A DNA stretch of 64,000 bases, from contig NZ_JAEKFI010000005.1 in the NCBI RefSeq assembly GCF_016650635.1, forward strand, positions 186,001 through 250,000. The letters run 5' to 3'. The translations under genes were made by a program, and so were the position numbers. How positions within the stretch are numbered: the first letter of the stretch is position 1; the number at the start of each line of letters is the position of its first letter. The notes beneath the pieces were generated by a model. That model was not told where the DNA came from, did no database searches, and saw only the letters and a list, made by a program, of their open reading frames with translations. This DNA comes from Pseudomonas sp. TH43. Lineage in GTDB: Bacteria; Pseudomonadota; Gammaproteobacteria; Pseudomonadales; Pseudomonadaceae. Shown one piece after another: positions 8,746 to 16,766 of this stretch.

Positions 8746-10140
8746 ATGAGCCGTATCGAAACCGACAGCCTGGGCCAGATCGAAGTCCCGGACGACGCCT
8801 ACTGGGGTGCTCAGACGCAACGCTCGCTGATCAACTTTGCCATTGGTCAGGAACGCATGCCGCTGCCGGTATTGCACGCCTTGGCCCTGATCAAGAAAGC
8901 CGCCGCGCGGGTCAATGACCGCAACGGCGACCTGCCCGCCGACATTGCTCGCCTGATCGAACAAGCCGCCGACGAAGTGCTCGACGGCCAGCACGACGAC
9001 CAGTTTCCGCTGGTGGTCTGGCAGACCGGCAGTGGCACCCAGAGCAACATGAACGTCAATGAAGTGATCGCCGGGCGCGCCAACGAACTGGCCGGTAACC
9101 CGCGCGGCGGCAAAACGCCGGTACACCCCAACGATCACGTCAACCGCTCGCAAAGCTCCAACGACTGCTTCCCCACCGCCATGAGCATCGCCACCGTCAA
9201 AGCCGTGCAGGAGCAACTGCTGCCGGCGATTGCCGAACTGTCCGGGGGCCTCGCCGAACTGGCCGCGCGGCACATGAAACTGGTGAAAACCGGGCGCACG
9301 CACATGATGGACGCGACGCCGATCACCTTCGGTCAGGAACTTTCCGGGTTCATAGCGCAGCTGGATTACGCCGAACGGGCGATCCGCGCCGCGTTGCCAG
9401 CGGTGTGTGAACTGGCGCAAGGTGGCACCGCTGTCGGCACCGGGCTCAATTCACCGCACGGTTTTGGTGAGGCGATTGCCGCAGAACTGGCGGCGCTGTC
9501 CGGCCTGCCATTCGTTACCGCACCGAACAAGTTCGCCGCCCTTGCCGGCCATGAGCCGCTGACCAGCCTCTCCGGGGCGCTGAAAACCCTCGCCGTGGCG
9601 CTGATGAAAATCGCCAACGATCTGCGCTTGCTTGGCTCTGGCCCCCGCGCAGGTTTTGCCGAAGTGCGCTTGCCGGCCAACGAACCGGGCAGCTCGATCA
9701 TGCCGGGCAAGGTCAACCCGACCCAGTGCGAAGCGCTGTCGATGCTCGCCTGCCAGGTGTTGGGCAACGATGTGACCATCGGCATTGCCGCCAGTCAGGG
9801 TCACTTGCAGTTGAACGTGTACAAACCGGTAATCATCCACAACCTGCTGCAATCGATCCGCCTGCTCGGCGATGGCTGCAGCAACTTCCAGCAGCACTGC
9901 ATTGCCGGCCTTGAGCCGGATGCCGAAGTCATGGCCAAGCATCTGGAACGTGGACTGATGCTGGTAACCGCACTGAACCCGCATATCGGCTATGACAAGT
10001 CGGCGGAGATTGCGAAGAAGGCTTACGGCGAAGGGCTGACGTTGCGTGAGGCGGCTTTGGCGCTGGGGTATCTGACGGATGAAGAGTTTGATGCCTGGGT
10101 ACGGCCGGAGAATATGATCGAGGCTGGCGCCAAGGGTTAA
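8746..10140 (+). CDS. fumC: Fumarate hydratase, class II
   Basis: The product is 464 aa. It is a class II (iron-free) fumarase that interconverts fumarate and malate in the TCA cycle. It shows the superfamily signature GSSIMPGKVNP, the substrate-site segments SGTQSNMNVNEV and HPNDHVNRSQSSND, and the TGRTHMMDATP region. The reading frame is open back to 8638, but ATG 8746 is chosen because AGGAG precedes it at a normal distance and the protein then begins like FumC (MSRIETDSLGQIEVP). The length is normal. A REP palindrome follows the stop. Confidence 0.96.
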   Translation: MSRIETDSLGQIEVPDDAYWGAQTQRSLINFAIGQERMPLPVLHALALIKKAAARVNDRNGDLPADIARLIEQAADEVLDGQHDDQFPLVVWQTGSGTQSNMNVNEVIAGRANELAGNPRGGKTPVHPNDHVNRSQSSNDCFPTAMSIATVKAVQEQLLPAIAELSGGLAELAARHMKLVKTGRTHMMDATPITFGQELSGFIAQLDYAERAIRAALPAVCELAQGGTAVGTGLNSPHGFGEAIAAELAALSGLPFVTAPNKFAALAGHEPLTSLSGALKTLAVALMKIANDLRLLGSGPRAGFAEVRLPANEPGSSIMPGKVNPTQCEALSMLACQVLGNDVTIGIAASQGHLQLNVYKPVIIHNLLQSIRLLGDGCSNFQQHCIAGLEPDAEVMAKHLERGLMLVTALNPHIGYDKSAEIAKKAYGEGLTLREAALALGYLTDEEFDAWVRPENMIEAGAKG

Positions 10141-10164
10141 GAAACTCATCGTCTGAAAGTCAGT

Positions 10165-10230
10165 CATCGCGAGCAGGCTCACTCCTACAGGGGATCGTAT
10201 TCCCCTGTAGGAGTGAGCCTGCTCGCGATG
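10165..10230. repeat. REP palindrome (GCGAGCAGGCTC class)
   Basis: Two arms of about 30 bp, nearly perfect reverse complements (CATCGCGAGCAGGCTCACTC and its mirror), face each other around a 3-bp centre. The element sits between fumC and the convergent DMT transporter gene, where it may also work as a bidirectional transcription end. Confidence 0.85.
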
Positions 10231-10244
10231 AACGCTAATGCGGT

Positions 10245-11203
10245 CTAACTGGCTGCAATCCGCATCCGCCGCGCCTTGAGACCGGCAATCAACGACGGCC
10301 CCAACGCCACCAGCGCCGAACCCAGCACCACCAGCACTGCCCCGCCATAGCCCAGACCATTGATCTGCTCGGCATGCACATACTCCGGCCACATCCATGC
10401 GGCAATCGCCACCGCACTGAACGTCACCAACGGCGTGATCGCCAGGGTCGCACTGACCCGCGATGCCTCCCAATGCGCCAACGCTTCGGCAAACGCGCCA
10501 TAGGCAATCAAGGTGTTCATGCAGCACGCCAGCAGCAACCAGCCCTGCAACGGGCTCAACTCAAGCGCTTCGAGCGGATGCACCCACGGCGTCAACAACA
10601 ACGCGCAGAACAGATAAATCACCATCATCACCTGCAGCGAATTCCACACCGTCAGCAACTGCTTCTGACCCAGCGCATAAAAGGTCCAGACCGTCGACGC
10701 CAGCAGCACCAGCACACCCCGGCGGTGTAATCCGACAGCGAGGTCAGCAACTCCGCCAGACGCTGATTGAAGAACAGCACAAAACCAATCAACAACACCG
10801 CAAGACCTATGCCCTGGCCGATGCTGAAGCGTTCCTTGAACACAAACAGACTGGCGATCAGCAACATGATCGGCCCCATCTGCACCACCAGTTGCGCAGT
10901 GCCGGGACTCAGCAGATTCAGGCCCATCAGGTACAAAACGTAGTTACCGACGAGCCCGAGCACCGCCATCAATACCAGCCAGCCGCCCTTGGGCCCGAGC
11001 ACTTTGCGACTCGGAAGACGTTTGACCGCGGCCAGATAAATGAACAGACAGCCACCGGACACCGTCAGGCGAAACCAGGTCACCGTGATCGGGTCCATCA
11101 CCAGCAAAACCTGTTTGAGCTTGATCGGCAGGATGCCCCACAACAACGCCGTCAGCAGCGCCAGGAACAAGCCGTACACCCAGCGACCCGATGAAATGTG
11201 CAT
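10245..11203 (-). pseudogene. DMT/EamA family transporter, broken by a 1-bp frameshift
   Basis: Two overlapping frames together make one ten-helix drug/metabolite (EamA) transporter. The first (start 11203) encodes helices 1-5 and reads ...LTSLSDYTAGV before running into a nonsense tail. The second (to 10245) continues LVLLASTVWTFYALGQKQLL and supplies the C-terminal EamA repeat. The switch falls at about 10713-10720, beside a CCCC run. Adding one base there (GGGG to GGGGG on the coding strand) would restore one frame of about 319 aa. It may be a real inactivating deletion or a sequencing slip at a homopolymer. Both halves keep good transporter-like sequence with no other damage, so any mutation is recent. 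Confidence 0.8.
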
Positions 11204-11410
11204 GCGAACCCCAATGCCTGCTGGCGAGAGCGCTCATTCTAGGCTTGGCAACGTACGCAACACAGGGACAGTTCAGGACACGCCGCGAATGAAACTGTGC
11301 AGGTCGCAGCATTAAATTGACGTGTGCCGTTGATCGGCAGAGCAGGCACGGTAAGTGCTACAGGCATAAGCTCTTTGGATCCACAGTCACCGCCATCAAG
11401 GAGACCCGTC

Positions 11411-11605
11411 ATGTTAGGCATGCGCCGCAAGGACCCCGCCCCCGCCACGCACTTTCGCAGCGATCGCATATGCCGGGTCAATGGCGAGCTTTTTTTCAGC
11501 ACTCGGGAAAATACCCTTGAGGGGCCTTTCGACAGTCCCGAGAAGGCTGAGGAGGAAATCCGGGCTTATATCGCGCGGATGCAGCTGCAGGACTCCAACC
11601 GCTAG
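11411..11605 (+). CDS. Small DUF6316-type protein
   Basis: The product is 64 aa, starting MLGMRRKDPAPATHFRSDRI, with the body RVNGELFFSTRENTLEGPFD and an acidic helical end (SPEKAEEEIRAYIARM). This fits the small Pseudomonas DUF6316 family, of unknown function. The frame is open upstream, but ATG 11411 follows AGGAGAC and gives the conserved N-terminus. It stands alone between the DMT transporter and a REP palindrome. Confidence 0.75.
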   Translation: MLGMRRKDPAPATHFRSDRICRVNGELFFSTRENTLEGPFDSPEKAEEEIRAYIARMQLQDSNR

Positions 11606-11620
11606 TCCGTGGTGAATTCA

Positions 11621-11684
11621 TTCGCGAGCAGGCTCGCTCCCACAGGGGAATGCGATCACCTGTGGGAGCGAGCCTGCTCGCGAA
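11621..11684. repeat. REP palindrome (GCGAGCAGGCTCGC class)
   Basis: The arms TTCGCGAGCAGGCTCGCTCC and their mirror enclose a short centre. It lies between the DUF6316 gene and the thiolase gene, which converge on it. Confidence 0.88.
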
Positions 11685-11716
11685 AGCGGTAGATCAGACT
11701 ACAAACAGGTCAGCGC

Positions 11717-12901
11717 TTAACGCACCGCCTCAAACAACCCAGTCGCACCCATCCCCCCGCCCACGCACATGGTGACGATGCCGTAACGCAGATTACGCCG
11801 CTGCAACTCCCGCACCAGATGCCCGACCTGCCGCGACCCGGTCATGCCAAACGGGTGACCAATGGAAATCGAGCCGCCGTTGACGTTGTACTTCTCGTTA
11901 TCGATCTCCAGCCGATCACGGCTGTACAGGCACTGTGAAGCGAACGCCTCGTTAAGCTCCCACAAATCGATATCCGCCACCTGCAAGCCCTTGGCCTTGA
12001 GCAACTTCGGCACCGAGAACACCGGGCCGATGCCCATCTCGTCCGGCTCGCAGCCAGCCACGGTAAAACCACGGAAAAACGCTTTCGGTTTGAGGCCCAA
12101 TTGCAGCGCCTTTTCCAGGCTCATCACCAGCGTCATCGACGCGCCATCGGACAGTTGCGACGAGTTGCCCGCCGTCACCGAACCGTCTTCGGCAAACACG
12201 GGTTTCAGGCCGGCGAGGCTTTCGTAAGTCGTGTCCGGGCGGTTGCAGTCGTCGCGATCGACGACGCCATCAAGGATCTGCACTGCACCGCTGTTCTTGT
12301 CCTCGACGCGGTAATTGACCGCCATCGGCACGATTTCATCATTGAACAGCCCGGCAGCCTGCGCCTGAGCGGTGCGCAGCTGACTTTGCAGCGAGTAACG
12401 ATCCTGCGCCTCACGGCTGACGCCATAACGCCGCGCCACCACTTCGGCGGTCTGGCCCATCGTGTAATAGATGCCCGGTGACTGCTGCTTGAGCAGCGGG
12501 TTGATCAGGTGATCGGTATTGACGCTTTTCATCGTCAGGCTGATCGACTCGACGCCGCCGGCGACGATGATGTCGCTGCAACCCGAAGCAATCTGGTTGG
12601 CGGCAATCGCGATGGCCTGCAAGCCCGAAGAGCAAAAACGGTTGAGGGTCATGCCCGCTGTGCCGGTGCCCAAGCGCGAGAGCACCGCCACGTTGCGCCC
12701 GATGTTGTAGCCCTGCGCGCCTTCGTTGGAGCCGGCGCCGACGATGCAATCCTCGACGCTGGCCGGATCGATGTCATTGCGCGAGAGCAATGCGTTGACG
12801 CAATGAGCCGCCATGTCGTCGGGGCGGGTCTGGTTGAACTTGCCGCGAAAGGATTTGGCCAGGCCAGTCCGCACGCTGTCGACGATCACCACTTCACGCA
12901 T
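11717..12901 (-). CDS. Thiolase family protein (acetyl-CoA C-acyltransferase)
   Basis: The product is 394 aa and a full-length thiolase. It has the nucleophile Cys in NRFCSSGLQ (near residue 89), the NEAFA loop, the His in GHPFGMTG and the C-terminal acid/base Cys in CVGGGMG. It should either cleave 3-ketoacyl-CoA in beta-oxidation or condense acetyl-CoA; the sequence does not decide. ATG 12901 is preferred over upstream Mets because GAGG lies 6 bp before it and MREVVIVDSVRTG is the usual thiolase start. It is transcribed alone, after the phosphotransferase gene. Confidence 0.92.
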   Translation of the reverse strand: MREVVIVDSVRTGLAKSFRGKFNQTRPDDMAAHCVNALLSRNDIDPASVEDCIVGAGSNEGAQGYNIGRNVAVLSRLGTGTAGMTLNRFCSSGLQAIAIAANQIASGCSDIIVAGGVESISLTMKSVNTDHLINPLLKQQSPGIYYTMGQTAEVVARRYGVSREAQDRYSLQSQLRTAQAQAAGLFNDEIVPMAVNYRVEDKNSGAVQILDGVVDRDDCNRPDTTYESLAGLKPVFAEDGSVTAGNSSQLSDGASMTLVMSLEKALQLGLKPKAFFRGFTVAGCEPDEMGIGPVFSVPKLLKAKGLQVADIDLWELNEAFASQCLYSRDRLEIDNEKYNVNGGSISIGHPFGMTGSRQVGHLVRELQRRNLRYGIVTMCVGGGMGATGLFEAVR

Positions 12902-13004
12902 GGCATACCTCATTGTTGTTGTCGGTTGAGAGTGGACCTGAGCATAAGTCCACGGCAACAACGACCGCGACAATCATTCACCCCGCGTATGCGCGCCCAT
13001 CGGT

Positions 13005-14519
13005 TCAGTCCTTGTGCTTTTTGGCCTTCTTGTCGGACTTCTCGAACGCTTCTTCGAGCGCGCGGTTGATCGTGCGCAACACCTTGACCCGGGCCCAGCG
13101 CTTGTCGTTGGCTTCAACCAGCGTCCACGGGGATATTTCCGTGCTGGTGCGGTCAACCATGTCACCCACCGCCGCGCGATAGGCATCCCACTTGTCGCGG
13201 TTGCGCCAGTCATCTTCGGTGATTTTAAAGCGCTTGAACGGGATCTCTTCACGCGCCTGGAAACGCTCCATCTGTGTGTCCTTGTCGATGGCCAGCCAGA
13301 ACTTGACCACGATCACGCCCGCGTCGGCGATCTGCTCTTCAAAGTCATTGATTTCACTGTAGGCGCGCAACCAGTCGGCCGGGCTGCAAAAACCCTCGAT
13401 CCGCTCCACCAGCACACGGCCATACCAGGAACGGTCGAACACCGTGAACTTGCCGCGCGCCGGCAGGTGCCGCCAGAAACGCCACAAATACGGCTGCGCC
13501 CGCTCCTCCTCGGTCGGCGCGGCAATCGGCACGATGCTGTACTGACGCGGATCGAGAGCCGCCGCGACCCGGCGAATCGCCCCGCCCTTGCCTGCTGCGT
13601 CGTTACCTTCAAACACTGCAACCAGAGCATGGCGACGCATGCGCTTGTCGCGCATCAGCCCGGACAGCCGCGCCTGCTCGGTGATCAGTTGTTCTTCGTA
13701 ATCTTTCTTTTCCAGGCGCTGGGTCAGATCGAGGCTGTCGAGCAGGTTCAGTTGATCGACAGCGGTGCCCAGCGGTGCAGCGTTGACCTCTTCACTGTGC
13801 ACATCCGGACGCTTCAGCGCGTTTTGCAGGCCCTCCAGCAGAATCTTGCCGACCGCCAGACTGCGGTAGTTGGCGTCCACTCCCTCAATAACGTGCCACG
13901 GCGCGTAGTCGCGACTGGTACGGCGCAGCACGCGCTCACCGTATTTGACGAACTTGTCGTAGGTTTGCGATTGCTGCCAGTCCAGCGGGCTGATGCGCCA
14001 GCTGTGCAGCGGGTCATCGGCCAAGGCCTTGAGCCGTGCCTTCATCTGTTTTTTGGACAAGTGGAACCAGAACTTGAAGATCAGCGCGCCTTCATCGCAG
14101 AGCATTTTTTCCAGACGCTCGGCAGCATTGATCGCCTGATCCAGACGCGGGTCCTTGAACAGACCATGCACCCGCCCTTGCAGCATCTGGCTGTACCAGT
14201 TGCCAAAGAAAATCCCCATCCGCCCTTTGGCCGGGAGCATTCGCCAGTAGCGCCAGGCCGGTGGTCGCGCCAGTTCTTCGTCGGTCTGCTGATCGAAGGT
14301 GCGCACCTCGATCAGGCGCGGGTCCATCCACTCGTTGAGCAGTTTCACCGTCTCGCCCTTGCCGGCGCCTTCGATGCCGTTGATCAACACGATCACCGGG
14401 AATCGCTTCTGCTGCTGCAACTCGAACTGGGCTTCCAGCAACGCTTCACGCAACGCGGGGACGGCAGCCTCGTAAGTTTCTTTGTCGATGGCGTGACCGA
14501 TTTCAGCAGATTCAAACAT
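13005..14519 (-). CDS. pap: Polyphosphate:AMP phosphotransferase (tandem PPK2)
   Basis: The product is 504 aa and carries two PPK2 domains. The first has Walker A GIEGAGKGE (near residue 49) and the second EGNDAAGKGG (near 306). Each is followed by a lid-type segment (PPAWRYWRMLPAKGRMGIFF and QPYLWRFWRHLPARGKFTVF). Tandem PPK2 proteins (class II) make ADP from AMP and polyphosphate; usually only the C-terminal domain is catalytic. The start ATG 14519 is clear, with AAGGAGC just upstream. The C-terminus is Lys-rich (KKAKKHKD). It appears monocistronic. Confidence 0.92.
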   Translation of the reverse strand: MFESAEIGHAIDKETYEAAVPALREALLEAQFELQQQKRFPVIVLINGIEGAGKGETVKLLNEWMDPRLIEVRTFDQQTDEELARPPAWRYWRMLPAKGRMGIFFGNWYSQMLQGRVHGLFKDPRLDQAINAAERLEKMLCDEGALIFKFWFHLSKKQMKARLKALADDPLHSWRISPLDWQQSQTYDKFVKYGERVLRRTSRDYAPWHVIEGVDANYRSLAVGKILLEGLQNALKRPDVHSEEVNAAPLGTAVDQLNLLDSLDLTQRLEKKDYEEQLITEQARLSGLMRDKRMRRHALVAVFEGNDAAGKGGAIRRVAAALDPRQYSIVPIAAPTEEERAQPYLWRFWRHLPARGKFTVFDRSWYGRVLVERIEGFCSPADWLRAYSEINDFEEQIADAGVIVVKFWLAIDKDTQMERFQAREEIPFKRFKITEDDWRNRDKWDAYRAAVGDMVDRTSTEISPWTLVEANDKRWARVKVLRTINRALEEAFEKSDKKAKKHKD

Positions 14520-14783
14520 TGCACGGCTCCTTCCAGGATTCAGCAAGACTAGCGCATTGGGCACGGGCAAGGCGGAGAAATTCCCCTGACTCTTGTGCGG
14601 ACTGGCAACCCTTGAATTGCATGACAAACCTGACTTGCATGGAAACCCTTGTGGTGAGGGGGTTATCGGTTCAGGTCTTGAATCACCCATTGTCCTTGAG
14701 CTTGCAAACCCAAGCCTTGCCATGGATCAAGCACCCCTCGCCCAATCGGCTAGAATGGCCGCCTTGTCGTTGCCGAGCCTGCC

Positions 14784-16766
14784 ATGAAGCCCGTATTGCC
14801 CCACGCCCAACTCGATTGGGATGACCAGGGACGCCCGCGTTCGCGAGTGTTCGATGACGTGTATTTTTCCGACAAGTCAGGTCTGGATGAAACCCGTTAT
14901 GTGTTCCTCGAACAGAACCGGCTGGCCGAGCGCTTTGCCGCGTTGCCAGCAGCGGGCCGATTGGTCATCGGCGAAACCGGCTTCGGCACCGGGCTGAATT
15001 TTCTCTGCGCGTGGCAATTGTTCGAGCAACATGCAGTCGCCGGTGCGCGCCTGCATTTCGTCAGCGTCGAAAAGTACCCGCTGAGCCCTGCCGACCTGCA
15101 GCGCGCCTTGGCGTTATGGCCGGAACTCAAGCCGCTGGCCGATCAGTTGCTCAAGCATTACGTGGCCATCCATCAAGGCTTTCAGCGCATCACCCTGGCC
15201 AACGGTCGCGTGACGCTGACGCTGCTGATCGGCGACGCGCTGGAGCAATTGCCGCAGCTCGATGCGCAGATCGACGCATGGTTCCTCGACGGTTTCGCCC
15301 CGGCGAAAAACCCTGACATGTGGACCGCCGAACTGTTTGTCGAACTGGCACGACTGGCGGCGCCCGGCTCGACCATCAGCACGTTCACCAGCACCGGCTG
15401 GGTGCGGCGTTTGCTCAATGCCGCAGGCTTCAAGATGAAGCGCACGCCGGGCATCGGCCATAAGTGGGAAATCCTCCGCGGCGAGTTTCTCGGTTGGCCC
15501 GCAGACGTTGCGCCGCCCGCTCCTGAAAAACCGTGGTTCGCTCGTCCTGCGCCCATTTCCGCTGAGCGTCGGGCGCTGGTGATCGGCGCGGGTCTGGCGG
15601 GTTGCGCCACGGCGGCGAGCCTCGCCGCTCGCGGTTGGCAGGTCAGTTTGCTGGAGCGCCACGAAGCCGTTGCGCAAGAAGCTTCGGGCAACCCGCAAGG
15701 TGTGCTGTACCTGAAACTGTCCGCCCATGGCACCGCGTTGTCGCAACTGATCGTCAGCGGTTTCGGTTACACCCGTCGTCTGCTCGAAACCCTGCAACGT
15801 GGCACGGATTGGGATGACTGCGGCGTGCTGCAATTGGCCTTCAATGCCAAGGAGGCCGAACGCCACGCTCAACTGGCAGACGCCTTTGCGGAAGATCTGT
15901 TGCAGTGGCTCGATCAGCCTGAGGCACAGGCCCGCGCCGGTGTCGCTCTGGCGCATGGCGGTTTGTACTACCCGGAAGGTGGCTGGGTGCATCCGCCTGC
16001 GTTGTGTCAGGCACAAGCGGCACAAGCGAACATCGAGTTGCTCAGCCATCACGAGGTGCTTGAGCTGCGCAAGGTCGATGAGCACTGGCAAGCCTTCGAC
16101 GGCGAACGTCTACTCGCCAGCGCACCGGTGGTGGTATTGGCCGGCGCTGCCGAAATCAAACGTTTTGCACAAAGTGCCGAGCTGCCGCTCAAGCGCATTC
16201 GCGGGCAGATCACTTGTCTCGCCGAAACCGCGCAGAGTCAGGCATTGACCACCGTGGTGTGCGCCGAAGGCTACGTCGCCCCCGCCCGTTTGGGCGAACA
16301 CACGCTCGGCGCCAGTTTCGATTTCAACAGCGATGACCTGACGCCAACGACTGCCGAACACCAAGGCAATCTGGCGATGCTCGAAGAGATTTCCAGCGAC
16401 CTGGTCGCCCGTCTGCACCTCAATGAACAACCTGTCGAAAGCCTTCAGGGCCGCGCCGCTTTCCGCTGCACCAGCCCCGATTACCTGCCGATTGTCGGCC
16501 CCCTCGCCGACCGCGAAGCGTTCATTCAAGCCTACGCCGCCCTGAGCAAGGATGCGCGCCAGATACCGGACATCGCCTGCCCATGGCTTGACGGTCTCTA
16601 CGTCAACAGCGGCCACGGCTCACGCGGCTTGATCACCGCGCCGCTATCGGGCGAGTTGCTCGCCGCGTGGCTGAACAACGAACCGTTGCCGCTGCCTCGC
16701 AGCGTGGCCGAGGCCTGTCACCCGAATCGCTTTGCCTTGCGCAACCTGATACGCGGCACGCGTTAA
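14784..16766 (+). CDS. mnmC: Bifunctional tRNA mnm5s2U34 biosynthesis protein MnmC
   Basis: The product is 660 aa. The N-terminal half is a SAM methyltransferase (motif GETGFGTGLNFL near residue 57; DAWFLDGFAPAKNPDMW). The C-terminal half is an FAD-dependent oxidase (Rossmann motif VIGAGLAGCATAASLAARG from residue 266; GSRGLITAPLSGELLA near the end). The oxidase removes the carboxymethyl group from cmnm5s2U34 and the methyltransferase then makes mnm5s2U34 at the tRNA wobble base. The length is normal. The stop codon overlaps that of the convergent NEL effector gene on the palindrome TTAA. Confidence 0.95.
   Translation: MKPVLPHAQLDWDDQGRPRSRVFDDVYFSDKSGLDETRYVFLEQNRLAERFAALPAAGRLVIGETGFGTGLNFLCAWQLFEQHAVAGARLHFVSVEKYPLSPADLQRALALWPELKPLADQLLKHYVAIHQGFQRITLANGRVTLTLLIGDALEQLPQLDAQIDAWFLDGFAPAKNPDMWTAELFVELARLAAPGSTISTFTSTGWVRRLLNAAGFKMKRTPGIGHKWEILRGEFLGWPADVAPPAPEKPWFARPAPISAERRALVIGAGLAGCATAASLAARGWQVSLLERHEAVAQEASGNPQGVLYLKLSAHGTALSQLIVSGFGYTRRLLETLQRGTDWDDCGVLQLAFNAKEAERHAQLADAFAEDLLQWLDQPEAQARAGVALAHGGLYYPEGGWVHPPALCQAQAAQANIELLSHHEVLELRKVDEHWQAFDGERLLASAPVVVLAGAAEIKRFAQSAELPLKRIRGQITCLAETAQSQALTTVVCAEGYVAPARLGEHTLGASFDFNSDDLTPTTAEHQGNLAMLEEISSDLVARLHLNEQPVESLQGRAAFRCTSPDYLPIVGPLADREAFIQAYAALSKDARQIPDIACPWLDGLYVNSGHGSRGLITAPLSGELLAAWLNNEPLPLPRSVAEACHPNRFALRNLIRGTR

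Noticed and set aside
10165..11684. Repeated short motifs that could suggest a CRISPR array
   Set aside because: The repeats are single palindromic REP elements at dispersed sites without regular spacers or cas genes.
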